64,000 nt of DNA. Origin: Fusarium oxysporum f. sp. lycopersici 4287 (Eukaryota > Ascomycota > Sordariomycetes > Hypocreales > Nectriaceae). The DNA lies in the NCBI RefSeq assembly GCF_000149955.1, contig NC_030987.1:1551387-1615386 (forward strand), in the 5' to 3' direction. Shown here one piece after another: positions 23,345-34,840 of this stretch. The notes below the pieces were generated by a model. That model saw only the letters and a program-made list of their open reading frames with translations. It was not told the origin of the DNA and searched no databases. The position numbers and the translations under genes are program-made. How positions within the stretch are numbered: position 1 is the first letter of the stretch; each line of letters begins with the position of its first letter.

Positions 23345-24379
23345 TCATAACAAGATGAGGTAGTTGCTGGGCGCAATACCCGTCTCGCCGCTCTCTTTGC
23401 GCGCTTGCCACCACCTTCCGCTAACATCCGACACTTCGAGGATCTCGTGCTTGGAGAATGAAATTTCGTTGGCGTCATCCGGGTTGGCCTCGTAGCTGTA
23501 GATGGCCTTTGCTCTATAGGGATATTCAGTGGGTGGCACGACCTCGGTGTCGTTGCCGGGAGAGTTGTTTGGCTTGGCTTGCGGTGGTTGTTGTTGCATG
23601 ACTGAGTTGGTAAAGCTTTGGGGAACTGCTGATCCGCGTGCTCCTCCGACTTGCGAGATACCTCCCACAGGCGATGGGTTCTCGAAACCATTAAGCTGAG
23701 CAGAAGTGTACATCTGAGGGGGCTGGACCGAGTTGGATGTCTCGGGGCGGCCACCGTAGGCGTTCATAGTAGATCGATGAATCGTAGTGGATTCTTTGGC
23801 GAGGGCAAATGAGTCAAGGAAAGCTCGAGGAGTTGAAGAGGGGCTGGATCCAAAGTAAAACGTCCAAATAACCTAACTCGCTATTAGATTTACGTCTGAA
23901 GTCAATCTGGAATGCAACTCACGATAACCATGGCTAGCAGAATAAAGCCAGCAGAGGCAGCCTCGCGGGCGCCGCTGTTAGAGTAAAGGAGCTGGTTGAT
24001 TCCGGACGAAACCAGAACAATTCCTGCTGCGAGATAGCCAGTCACAGCAACGTGGTAGGTGTGAACTGCATCGCTTCCAATGACGACAAAGACGCCAACA
24101 ATCAGGCATAGACAGTAGATGCAGCTCCACCACACGAAAGTTGGGAAAGGGTCGTTCTTAGCAAGGTCGGCATCGCTATTTTGTTGTATCCGTCCAATAA
24201 TACAAGAAACAAAGGTGATAAACCAGGCGAGCTGCAAAGGTCAATTAGTTGGAGGGCTGTGACAGAGCGCAAGAGGAACGCACCGTGCTAATGGAGAGCG
24301 TGGCCAGGGCGAAGGGGTCGCCGAGGATGTTGCTCATCTGAATGCCCTTGCGCTGGCCATACATTCTTGAGTGATCCAT
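23345..24379 (-). CDS. SHO1: high-osmolarity sensor SHO1
   Basis: Plasma-membrane osmosensor/adaptor of the HOG MAP-kinase pathway. Exons are 24284-24379, 23923-24231 and 23345-23872; introns are 52 and 50 nt; 310 aa. The start [20 protein letters not shown] is typical of filamentous-fungal SHO1. Four membrane helices follow, in order around [57 protein letters not shown] and [21 protein letters not shown] Pro/Gln/Asn-rich linker leads to a C-terminal SH3 domain (about residues 253-310; ALYDYE-like motif [13 protein letters not shown], then [20 protein letters not shown]) that in yeast binds Pbs2. The order and length match the family. Confidence 0.95.
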
Positions 24380-27300
24380 TTTCTGAAGCGAGGGAGAGTT
24401 GAGAGAATACGATGGCATAAGGAACAACGGTGTCGAACGAGCTGGCGATCGAGGCTGATGCTAAAGTGAGGGCACGCGCTTTCTTCGTTGGTGATGGTCG
24501 GTTGACAAACAGGCGTAAGCAGACTCGATTGCTACCGGAGCATTCGTTGGAAGAAGAACGATGTAAAGGCGAAGAGGCTGTGCCGGAATCGATGCAATTC
24601 GTTGCGGTGCTGTGCAGAGCCAAGCGGAGCGAAACAGTGTCGATCGTTTGTAGGATTTCGGTTGGCGTAAGACGAGCGGGAGGTCGCGACAGAGGAGGAA
24701 AGTCGAATGACAGGAAATAGGTAGGTAATAATAGAAAATGGAAAAGAAAGGAGTGGAATGACCCAAGCCTGCGGTTGCGATAGAATATTACCTCAGGTGA
24801 GTGGATTCAGTGGGAGGGAAAGGAAGAAAAGAAGGAGAGGTGGAAATGATTGAATTGAATTGAACGGACGGTTTGAAATGGGAAGAGAATGGACAGATTG
24901 AGTGGATGGGATGGGCGGGATGCGCTGGCTGCGGGTGAGAAGGGGGAAAAACGCGGAGACAAGGGGCAACCCAGTCCAGTCCAGTTCAGTTCTAGCCCAG
25001 CGAAAGACCAGGGACCTATTTCAACGGGCACAGAAGGCTCAGTACGCTCGAGATAGTGGATATTGCGGCGTGAACAAAGTTGTGAGGAGCCCAAGTCGAT
25101 AAACGCGGTCGAGGAAATAAAAAACAATAATAATAGCCCGCTCGTGCAACTCGTGCAAGATACAGTACAAATGCGCGCGGCTGTAATGAGGAACAACAAG
25201 TGCTTAATGAAAGCCACTGCCACCCCAAAGAGTGTTGCAACGAATAAGAAGTGATGGCCGTGCTGTACTTCTTGGTAACCAGACCAGTAATAAGGTACCG
25301 CCGTGTGTAGCGTCGCAGCGGCAGACGTGACGCGGTCACAGTCAGACGGGAAGGGCACGGAATCAGGGGAAGGGAGAATTGAAGCACAACCAGGGCCTGA
25401 TCCAGCAGCAAGGGCAGACTTGGCCCGATTCCGGTTCGTATTGAGTCCGTGTGACGAATTGAAGAGGGAGGTATATCAATCAATGATATGAAAATGAGTG
25501 AATTTGGATGCCAGGAAAAGAACTCGTCAAAAGGAAAAGACAATGAGATTTCAGGAACCGATGGAAAGCTAATATGGCCGACCAGTGGGTGTCGCTCAGG
25601 TTCAGGGCCTCAAATCCACTATAGAGTTCCCTGCGGCTGTGCTGGGCCCCAGGCTATCGGGAAATGAAAGGCAGACGATGGTTCCAGGTGCTCTGAGCAA
25701 ATCAAATCGCGCCCTGCCCCTTGTTGACCGTGGCGCTTCGTCTGCTCGTTGGCTCGGGCCCAAGTTCTGGGTTCTGGAGAAGCTGTCGTGACCGTGCCAG
25801 GGTGGATTTTGCAAAGAGGGAGAGAAGCCAGACAACTTTAGCAAGCCGAGTCCGTGATTGGATTAGAGACGATAGAGAGCAGTTGTTTCGTTTCAATGTC
25901 TTGCTTGTGGGTGATGGTTTATTGGTATCGATATTCGTTACAGTACGTTCAATATTCATCAAGATGAGAAGTGGGAGCAGCCAAAGCTGGGAAAAGAGTG
26001 CAGGCAGCCTTCAACTTATTCTGGCATGTTCAGCTACTATCACCCATCCAGGCTGTCGCAGGAATGGATGATACTGTGACTGTCGTCCAGTGAAGGTTAG
26101 AGTACACACTGTCTTGGAAACCCCAACCTACCCCAGCCGACATCATCAAGTTAACGGCGCCCTGGACAGGAATTCTATCTGACTCGTCTCAGAAGCAGTC
26201 AGCCCAGTTCAACATACTGTGGCTGCAAAACACTTCGATCTACGGCAACAGCGTCCATGTGCTTTTGCGAATAGACCTATTTAACCCCGTCTTGTTTGAG
26301 GTTCGACTAGGGTCAAGTCTAATGCGGGCTATTGGCTGGTTGTGAGGCCAGAGAAGCGGCCTTGACTCCATTGCGGGAGTTTCATCGATACTATTCCGGC
26401 TGGTCAAGCACAGGGCCACAGTTCATGAATTCTGGACATTCATACAAGAGAAAATGCTGACAAGAGGCAGATCAACTCATCTCAAAGAAGGCTCGCGTGC
26501 GCCTTCTTAAAAGATGCAAGACATTGGATCTTTTTCATCATTGAGTGGCTGGTGTTTAACTCGAATAAAGCACTAATGTGAAACATTGACTACGCTCTGC
26601 CTCGTGACAACCATTCAAATGTGGTAGATTTTTTCGGGCCGTTTCGACGCAGAAGTTGAACTTTCAATTCAATGTTGTCCGAGCGTCTTCTTCTCAGAAA
26701 GATCTGATATTTGATGCCTTGCAATTGCTTGCATCAGACCCCAGCGACAGCTGATCGTTCTAAACCAGTTCCGTTAGATCGGCACAGCCAATCGCTACCG
26801 TTGCGGATCTATCATCCTTTCTCAATGGACTTTGTTCTTTCATGACAGCGTCACGAAGCGAGCATGCTCAATCATTGAGTTTCCTTTTCTCGCTATAATC
26901 AAGTTGCAATGCCCTGCTAGCCCCTGATGTGATACTTATCTGATTCAAGCCAGCAGCGCGCCACCTCAGGTATCTTCAACGACGTCAAACCTGAATCTTC
27001 AGGTCTTGTCCTACACCTAAACCCAACTTGTGACCGGCTGCCTCACTTCCCGTCAAAGGCTCTGACAGGCCCAGCGTCTCGATTCATCCCATGTTGCTCA
27101 ACCTTCTGTGCCTGTGCCGACGAAAACCCACCAAGGGCATTCTTTGAAACTTTAGTTGACCCCTGTCACGGGAGGGCATTTACCCCTGGAACCACCAAAC
27201 TCAACCAACGATAAGCCGCACATCCGCGGATTTTCCCTTCCGATCGATCTTCATGACGTTCAATGTGAAAGTCTTGCTTTGCCATGTCCATCGACGCGTG

Positions 27301-29011
27301 GCTTCTCTTTGTCTTGATGATCGGCTGCGCTACAAAACAGATCGATTGATGACAGCGCAGCATTGTTTGTGGAGCTGCTCCATTTGACCAAAAAGCTTGG
27401 GCTGAGTCCCTGTTCCAACGGTCGCTGGTGTTGCTGATCATCTGGACTTTCCGGGGCTAGCATCTGTGTATCAGGGCCAAGGGCCCTGCAATATCTCTTG
27501 CTTTGAGGCTCATCGTATTTGTTGTATGGTGAAGTCTAGCGCCCACAAGAAGACTTACACGGTAGTGTTTGCACTTGTTCCTTGGAGCCGATTACATCCA
27601 ATGACATGAAACTAGACCACCTGAGGTAGCATGCAGTTAGCGTCAGGTACGACTCAACAGCTCAAAGCTTCATATGGATCCACGATCCACTCGCCATCAT
27701 GAGTCGTAGCTTGACAAATATTACCAAGAATTTGCGTAGTACAACCTGGAGTTCGTAAGCTGAATGACACGACTACACCATAGATAGCGCTTCCAAGCTG
27801 GCAATACCAAAATCCGAGGATTTCTAAACACACCTGTTACACGTGCTCAAACTGTTTCACGCCTTTGGCAGTCTTGGTAGCAATGATCATTGTAAACTTC
27901 ACAAAGGGTGACGTATATAAACTGGCTGCCAAACCAATCACGAGTCTATGGACTGTTTCGGTAGAGCAGCTAGAACACATATCTACAAATCTGGAATTGG
28001 TTCGAGTTAGAACATATGTATCATGTCCAACTGGCGAAACCTCAAGTTCTTTCTTCACCCTCATACTGTCACTGTGTATTCCTACATCTTATCAAAATGT
28101 TCTAACGAAGGTTACAATCCGCCATCTCATGTAGTATCACGATTGTTCAAAGTCACGTTGGTTCAAACACTGCTACTTATCAATTCCGCCATGTGACAGC
28201 AAAACAATATTGAAACACTTATAGGGCATTTGCGACGCAGCACTGAGCTCTCATTAGTGGGCAATGAAAAAGATTGAAGTTCAACAAGATGTGTATATCT
28301 AGGATTTGGATCGTCTTGCACATGAAGCTGCAGAGAGGTCTGATAACGGTGATGGCGACGGGCGTGGACACCAAGTCGGCGTATCAACTTCCGACACAAT
28401 CCTCCTACACTTTGCCAGTCCTCGCTGAGATGCTATCTACTCAGGTACAAAGACAGATTTCCACTCAGTACATAGAACAAATAACAGTTTCAATGTGATG
28501 ACCACAAAAACGATCGTCAGGATATCCTGGAAGTAGACTACTGCGAAATTAAACAAAATGTCAGTTGCCTTACACAGGAATTGGGCATAAGATTGCGGTG
28601 TTCATGAGAATTGCTCTGGTCTAGGGTTGGTATTGGCATCATAGGTGGGACTTTTAAGAACGATCCTATGGCCGATCTGAGTGTAATTTGTTGCAATGTC
28701 GAGGGGAAATCAAGACTCAATTTCTTCCCAATGAGATCTCAAGTACAAACAATGAGTCGATACAGTTCAGCCTCACCTGTAATCATGTCCTGCAAAACCC
28801 CTTGCTCCAGGCTGGCTTCGAAAAAGAGGTCAGCCGAATCAAATAGCTAAATATCTGACTTGCCGATGTCGAACTCGAATGCATTATTGAGTGAATATAT
28901 TGGGCCACCGGGGCAGGCCATACGTATGCTTTGTATGTAGTTCTGCTTGCCCAAACTAACAGATCTAAGCCAACCAATTTCTTAATTTCAAGGGTATCTT
29001 TAAATATGTTT
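24380..29011. other. 4.6-kb intergenic region with pyrimidine-rich SHO1 leader
   Basis: The part next to SHO1 (about 24380-25560) is strongly pyrimidine-rich on the SHO1 strand (for example 24780-24960), which opens long spurious frames such as 24807-25358 and 25016-25543. It probably holds the promoter and a long 5' leader of SHO1. From about 26.0 to 29.0 kb I see only short frames without protein character, and no RNA gene. Confidence 0.45.
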
Positions 29012-29674
29012 TCATAGCTCTTCTTCAGCCTCCAACTCTCGCTCTGTCCTCCTCACCTGGCGCTCAACAACCTTCACTCGAGACTCGAGATTGGCCATCG
29101 TTTTCGAGTTATCGAGAATACCTGTTTCATACCAGGAACGAACCGCAATTTCGCTCCTTTGTCGAAGGTCGGCCATCTCAGCAGCTTGTGCGATTTGAGT
29201 TGCTTCGATTGCTGTCATTCTATCCTGCAATGCCACAAGCGCTGCGCTATCCGCAGGATCTGGAATTGGACTGTCTTTGATTGCGGTAAGGGACGATAGA
29301 GTCGCAGGAAAGGCGGACGCTGAGGCTAGAACAATGGATTGGAGTGCATCGATGTCCAGCTGTGATGGTGGCTCTGATGGGTCGGCCGAATGAAAGAAAT
29401 CGGGGTGAGCTCTGTCTAACAGGGGCTCAGTATGGATTGAGACTTCAAAATATTCCTGATACGTACAGATCTTCATGAGCTCGTGGTAAACGCGGACATC
29501 GGACAGGAGCATCGAGAAACGTCGCTCTAGCTTGTTGAGATGGCTAGCCGCCGACTGGTCTTGAGCCAGCGCTGGTGATTGGTTCTGGCCATAGAGGAGA
29601 TGCTCGATACGGAGAAGCCGCGATTCCAACAAATCGAGCGTAGAAAGAGTTGTTTCGTCCATATTGGTGGCCAT
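29012..29674 (-). CDS. nuclear distribution protein RO10 (dynactin p24-like)
   Basis: Coiled-coil protein resembling Neurospora RO10, the dynactin p24/DCTN3-type subunit needed for nuclear migration along hyphae. The start at 29674 is the first true ATG. Exons are 29467-29674 and 29012-29415, giving 203 aa. Recognised from LSTLDLLESRLLRIEHLLYG at the N-terminus, the joined KIYRAHPDFFHSADPSEPPS motif, and a C-terminal Glu/Arg coiled coil (VVERQVRRTERELEAEEEL). The intron (29416-29466, donor GTACGT, branch TACTGA, acceptor TTAG) is 51 nt with no stop, so retention would give an in-frame 220-aa form. Splicing is favoured because it creates the Y-x-A-H-P-D-F-F segment. It diverges from the AVT transporter gene. 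Confidence 0.75.
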   Translation of the reverse strand: MATNMDETTLSTLDLLESRLLRIEHLLYGQNQSPALAQDQSAASHLNKLERRFSMLLSDVRVYHELMKICTYQEYFEVSIHTEPLLDRAHPDFFHSADPSEPPSQLDIDALQSIVLASASAFPATLSSLTAIKDSPIPDPADSAALVALQDRMTAIEATQIAQAAEMADLRQRSEIAVRSWYETGILDNSKTMANLESRVKVVERQVRRTERELEAEEEL

Positions 29675-30625
29675 CGTGACAGCGAGCGCGCGGCACAAGC
29701 GCGGGGCCTAAAGGTGAGGTAAGGTAAGGTAAGGTACAGTACAGCAGAAGAATGACAGAGTGGATGCGGTCAAGGACCAAAGTGGGGGGTCAGGAGGATA
29801 TCATGAAATTGTGAGACCTGCAGAACCATGGTCTTTGTTGTCGCATCAAGCGGTGCATTTTGTTTAGAGAATGAGAGAAGTAAAATGAAAAATTGCATTG
29901 TAGAGATGCTAGAACTAATCTGCTAGTATCAGATATGCAAACTTGTTGAATATCAAGCCACTGTCCTCTATCATAAGGACGTTGTAGAAGTATGAGGTAT
30001 ACTCTTCGTCTCATGCCCCTGGAAAGCCCTGAAGCTATTCCCCAGATTAGGATCATGGCTTGTCAGAAAAGCCCGATGATTCGCCAAATCATGATCTTGG
30101 CGCGCGCTGATTGGCCGCATGAGTTCGGCATAACACTCCAGCAGCTCCCCGTCATTTATTCTAAGGATCGTGGCAGGACAAGAGACCCAACCAGGCCCTG
30201 CCAGGAATTCGTACTAAACCATCTCCTGACTGTTTCTTCTTCCTCCTGCATCTCAATCATCCACAACAGCCTCGTTGGCACTTCGCTCGTGACTTACCGT
30301 TTTGGTCTGTCGTGATCGGACGGGAGTGTTGAACTGTTTGTTCGCCAGGGGCCTTTGTGCCGCGGGACGGTGCAGTACCAACCAGCGACCGGATTGACGC
30401 AATCAGGTCTAGGGCTGCTGGCCTACCAAGTTTCCGCCTCTCCGCCTCGTGCCTAGTCAGCAATCGGATTAGGATCCCGAGGAACGCAGCGATAACGAAC
30501 ATACATACCTCCAACACCTACGACTCTACATTACAGCAGACGGACGCATAACCTAACTACAGCCAGCTTTACCCCTCGCGATCGCGCCGAATCCTCGACG
30601 ACTCTATACACCTTATCGCCGTGTA
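29675..30625. promoter_or_regulatory. divergent promoter of RO10 and AVT transporter
   Basis: 951 bp between two diverging starts. It contains an AAGGT short tandem repeat just upstream of RO10 (about 29713-29744). No gene is convincing; the 86-codon frame at 30257-30517 (-) has a short hydrophobic N-terminus but no family. Confidence 0.4.
29713..29744. repeat. AAGGT pentanucleotide microsatellite
   Basis: Three exact AAGGT units preceded by GAGGT and followed by ACAGTACAG in the RO10 5' leader. Short and imperfect at the edges. Confidence 0.7.
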
Positions 30626-32414
30626 ATGACGAACTACTCTACAATATCTGATGGAAACGCTTCTTTATTTAGAAGTGCCGGCGACATGTCAAGGTGAGGA
30701 GACCTCGCCTGCCGACATCGGTGAAGAAAACATCATCACTGACGAAAGCTTTCTTAGACCTCGACGTCGCGGTCATAAGGATGGCGGCCATGGAGGCCAA
30801 GCCACTACGATTAGCAGTGTCGTAAACCTGCTAAATACAAGTACGTTCGCTATCTCTCTTTCTCCATGGGCGCGTGCTGACACAGGATGCGCAGTTGTTG
30901 GAGCTGGCACTCTTGCCATGCCCTCAGTTATGTCACATATGGGTATCATGTTGGGAGTGGTGCTGATATTGTGGTCTGGATTGACTGCCGCTTTCGGTCT
31001 TTACCTACAATCTCGATGCGCTCGATATCTCGACCGAGGAACCTCATCCTTCTTCGCCCTATCGCAAATCACCTATCCCAACGCCGCCGTTATATTCGAT
31101 GCTGCAATCGCAATTAAGTGCTTCGGAGTTGGCGTGTCTTACATGATTATCATTGGGGACCTTATGCCTGGTGTGGTGTTGGGCTTCCTCAGCAACGCTA
31201 ATAGCGCTCCGTATCTGGTCGATCGAAACTTTTGGATCACCGCGTTTATGCTTATAATTATTCCTCTGAGCTTTCTGAGGAGGCTGGACTCACTGAAGTA
31301 CACCAGCATTGTTGCGCTGGTCTCCATCGGATATCTGATTGTCTTGGTGATCTATCACTTTGCATCCGACAAGCACGCCGACCCTGGTAGTATCAGAGTG
31401 ATCCAGTGGGGCGGAGCTATTGAGACATTGAGCGCTCTACCAGTCGTTGTGTTTGCATATACTTGTCATCAGAACGTATGTCAAACTTCTGCAAGTTCAT
31501 GATCCAGCTAACACAATTAGATGTTCTCCATCCTCAACGAACTGAAGGATAACTCACCATCAAGCATTATTGGAGTTGTTGGCACAAGCATTGGCTCTGC
31601 TGCGTCAATTTATATTGTTGTGGCTATTACCGGTTACCTTACATTTGGCAATGCTGTTGTAGGAAACATAGTTTCAATGTGTACGTTTAACCTCCGCTCA
31701 TACTTGCACAAACTAACCAAGGCAGATCCTACTGGAGCTGCTTCAACAATCGGAAAAGCCGCCATTGTTGTACTAGTCACTTTCTCTGTTCCTTTGCAGG
31801 TTCACCCATGCCGAGCTTCACTAGATGCTGTATTGAAATGGCGACCAAACCGTAACTCGTCGAACAACGGACGAACAGCAACACCATTACTCCCAGCATC
31901 CCCGGCCGGCGATCATGGAAGTACCGCCCCGATGTCTGACCTCCGGTTCGCTGTGATCACTACTTTCATTCTCACCTTCGCCTACATGACTGCCCTCTCA
32001 GTCACTAGTCTTGATCGTGTCCTGGCCTTCGTTGGCAGCACCGGGTCAACTTCTATCAGCTTTATTCTCCCAGGTCTTTTTTACTACAAAATCAGTAACC
32101 CAGATAGCATACATCATCAACGACTGGCCAAGGAAGATGATGATATGGATGAGGACATACCCACCTCAGATGTGGAGGACTCTGCTGCACTGGCGCAGAG
32201 CACAACTAGTGTTCGCAGTGGTGTGAGCATCGCTAGCAATGCCAGCACCCGCAGCAACCGAAACTCATGGCGTTGGAGACGCAAGTGGCGATGGGATCTC
32301 GAGCACATCGAACATCACCATCTGCGTAGACTCGCCCTCGCACTGGCGATATACGGATCCGTTGTCATGACCGTGTGTCTTGTTCTGAACATTTTCTTTG
32401 CTGTCACTCATTAA
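30626..32414 (+). CDS. vacuolar amino-acid transporter, AVT5/6/7 type
   Basis: Amino acid/auxin permease (SLC38-like) with about 11 membrane helices; the yeast AVT5-7 relatives move amino acids across the vacuolar membrane by proton coupling. Exons are 30626-30693, 30758-30840, 30895-31475, 31521-31680 and 31726-32414, giving 526 aa. The exon 1 start (MTNYSTISDGNASLFRSAG) rather than the later ATG at 30651 is chosen because its splice site (AG/GTGAGG..CTTTCTTAG) gives an in-frame R/PRRRGHKDGGHGGQ and the family's N-terminus. Hallmarks are SSVVNLLNTIVGAGTLAMPS (helix 1), VFAYTCHQNMFSILNEL and VSMYPTGAASTIGKAA, the last two made by splicing. A long acidic Ser-rich loop (about residues 425-475) precedes the final helix. 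Substrate is not predictable. Confidence 0.9.
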
Positions 32415-32801
32415 TTGTATCATTTTCTCTTACGGCCTCATGGATGACAAATGTTGGATACAGGCGTTGTAAGAAGGGGCATATGATGTTTTTCTCAGCG
32501 TCTCTGCTTCAATAGATGGCTTAAACTTAGTTAGACATGGTATTGGGTAGCGCTTCAATACAATTACAATAGCGAAAAAAAAATGGATTGGCCGTCGTGA
32601 TGTGAACCCTTCCAACAAATATCATACAGTTTTCCTCGATTGCTGCACAGGTCTCTGATCCAGTAGCCTGCACGAGCCCCAATACTCCTCAACATTGATA
32701 TGGCCGTCTGGGTTTTCGACTCCATCTGAACTTCGTGATAACGTCCTGAAACCAACGCCCAGAAATGCGTTTTCGTACAAATCATACAACCCCTAGGCCA
32801 C
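32415..32801. other. convergent 3' intergenic region
   Basis: 3' flanks of the AVT transporter (+) and MRPS16 (-). An A-run of nine lies at about 32575. No gene is seen. Confidence 0.5.
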
Positions 32802-33201
32802 TCATCGAATTCTGACCTTCTCCTGGTCTATGACGCCCTTTGTGTTGTCTTGCTTGGGGCCAAATGGCTTCTTTGGTAGAATACCCACCATAGAAAGTAA
32901 CCTCCAGGCTGTGTCTGTGGGCTGTGCACCAACACCGATCCAATACCTCGCGCGTTGACTATCGAGCTTGATATCCTTATGAAGTTTTCCGGATGTGTCG
33001 TAAGGGTCGGGTTTAGGAATTGGGTCGTATGTGCCAATGACCTCGAGCGGGCGGGAGTTACGAGCCGTCCTAAATACCTGTTAATGGTGCGCTCAATTGT
33101 AACATATATCATGGGCTGACGCACCGGGCGTGGGCAATGACAATATTGTAGAAGGGCTGGTTTCGACGCCCAAATCGGGCGAGACGGATCTTGACAACCA
33201 T
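32802..33201 (-). CDS. MRPS16: mitochondrial ribosomal small-subunit protein bS16m
   Basis: 114-aa protein of the bacterial S16 family, part of the mitochondrial small ribosomal subunit. Exons are 33125-33201 and 32802-33069. The start MVVKIRLARFGRRNQPFYNI is the unmistakable S16 N-terminus, and after splicing the text continues IVIAHARTARNSRPLEVIG, again canonical, then DPIPKPDPY and ARYWIGVGAQPTDTAWRLL. The intron (33070-33124) is 55 nt; the acceptor TATTTAG rather than the nearer ACAG is used because it alone keeps the frame and motif. Yeast Mrps16 is 121 aa. It diverges from NNR1 over 371 bp. Confidence 0.93.
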
Positions 33202-33572
33202 GGCGGCGATATGGGGGACTTGAAGACCACGAATTAAAGCAATCACCAGTTGTTACTGCTATCCTGAAGGTTGGGACAATTTCGACACGGAGCGGGGGTT
33301 ATTTTCGCCGATGTGGCTTATTCACTCGGAAGATGGTGGAGTCGACCGGGAATAGTGTGGCTATCCAAATGGAGCTCCAACGGCTGATGAAGCATCTCTT
33401 GCCGAGTGATGTCAGTCCGTGACTCCCTGGACATTTCAACCGATCCTGACTGACGACATTTTCGAAATCACCCAACTTTTACATCGCTCGGACCCATACG
33501 GCATCTAGTTTGCGCTGAGACTTTTGCGAAGATTCATCGATCACTATCAAGAACACAAGATTCAAAGGCATT
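33202..33572. promoter_or_regulatory. divergent promoter of MRPS16 and NNR1
   Basis: 371-bp region between the two diverging starts. No TATA box or known motif stands out. Confidence 0.4.
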
Positions 33573-34840
33573 ATGGCGATCAAGGTAAATCATATGTACT
33601 CTCATTATAGCTCTGCGTTCATTCACTGACCTTTTTAGACCCTCGGAGCCAAAGCTGCAGCTGCTCTTGATCAGGAGCTCATGAGCACTGGAGCATTCTC
33701 CATTGACCAGCTCATGGAGCTCGCTGGACTTGCTGTTTCTCAAGCTGGTTAGTGACTACCTCACGCGAGCCGTTAAGATTTCACTTCGGTCGCACAAAGC
33801 CCATGCCATTTCTCATGACGATGAACTGCTAACATCATAAGTCTATCGTCTCCAGCCTCTCGAGAGTGGTCGCAGGATCCTTGTTGCCTGTGGACCTGGA
33901 AACAACGGTTAGTGCTTTTTTCTTACCTGCAAATACCAAGAATGCTCACTAACAGCATCAGGTGGTGATGGACTAGTCGCTGCTCGTCATCTTCGTCAGT
34001 ACGGCTACAGCCCGAGCGTTTTCTATCCCAAACGAAGCAAGAATGATCTCTACCAGGTAGGTTTACCAAGTAAATCCGGGTTTCACTGTTCTTCACCATA
34101 AGAGTCGCATGACGTTTTGTTCGTAACATTGCTGCGATCTTGCAGCTATGTGCTTCTCACAATTATCTTGTCGGTTTTCTACTAGTACTGCGGGAATCGT
34201 TGAATGGTTGGTAACAACCGGTGCACCGAAAATCGGTGTACCCAGCCTTTCAAACACGTCTCGTCTCGATTCCATATCCGAAAGCTGAACAGTTGCTGAT
34301 ACTGCTCCCAGCGACTCGCAAAACAACTTGAAGACCTTGAGGTCCCTTTCGTTGATGACTTCTCCTCGGCGCTGAACTCGACGGATCATGTTGTCGACGC
34401 GATCTTTGGTTTGTACTTGTAATTTTTCGATAGCGATATTCTCTGACCGTTCAACTAGGTTTCAGCTTTTCAGGAGAAGTTCGAGAACCATTTCCTGCTG
34501 TGATTCAAGCTCTTCAGGACACGAAGCTGCCAGTCACAGCAGTTGATGCTCCCTCATCCTGGGATATCGAAGATGGTCCACCAAAGTCGGGACTCGGCAG
34601 TTCCTTCATGCCTACAGCACTAATTAGCCTAACGGCGCCAAAGCCACTAGTGAAGCATTTCAAAGGTCGACACTTTATCGGCGGGCGGTACGTACCAGTC
34701 AACAACGCTGTCTCGAGGCAACTAACTTCCAGCATAGGTTTGTGACTCCATCCATCGCAAAGAAATATGACTTCGAGGTCCCCGAGTACAAAGGAGTCGA
34801 CCAAGTCGTGGAGGTTGAAGTAGCTGGACAGAAGCTCTGA
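33573..34840 (+). CDS. NNR1: NAD(P)H-hydrate epimerase (YjeF_N domain)
   Basis: Repair enzyme that interconverts R- and S-NAD(P)HX so that the dehydratase can restore NAD(P)H; usually mitochondrial and cytosolic. Seven exons: 33573-33584 (12 bp), 33639-33747, 33842-33907, 33962-34056, 34312-34408, 34459-34687 and 34738-34840, giving 236 aa (yeast Nnr1 is 246). The whole chain matches the YjeF N-terminal fold: [17 protein letters not shown], the nucleotide-binding [20 protein letters not shown] (assembled across two introns), [32 protein letters not shown] and [20 protein letters not shown], the last with the conserved late K-x-P..G..H..GGR block. Introns are 50-94 nt except the fourth, 34057-34311, which is about 255 nt. 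No presequence is evident. Confidence 0.92.

Noticed and set aside
24807..25543. Two overlapping minus-strand frames of 175-183 codons upstream of SHO1
   Set aside because: Composition is Ser/Leu/Phe/Pro-rich because the strand is pyrimidine-rich; no domains, no splice logic. Better read as SHO1 leader/promoter.
34093..34389. 98-codon minus frame within the NNR1 gene
   Set aside because: Overlaps an intron and an exon of NNR1 on the other strand; no protein character.
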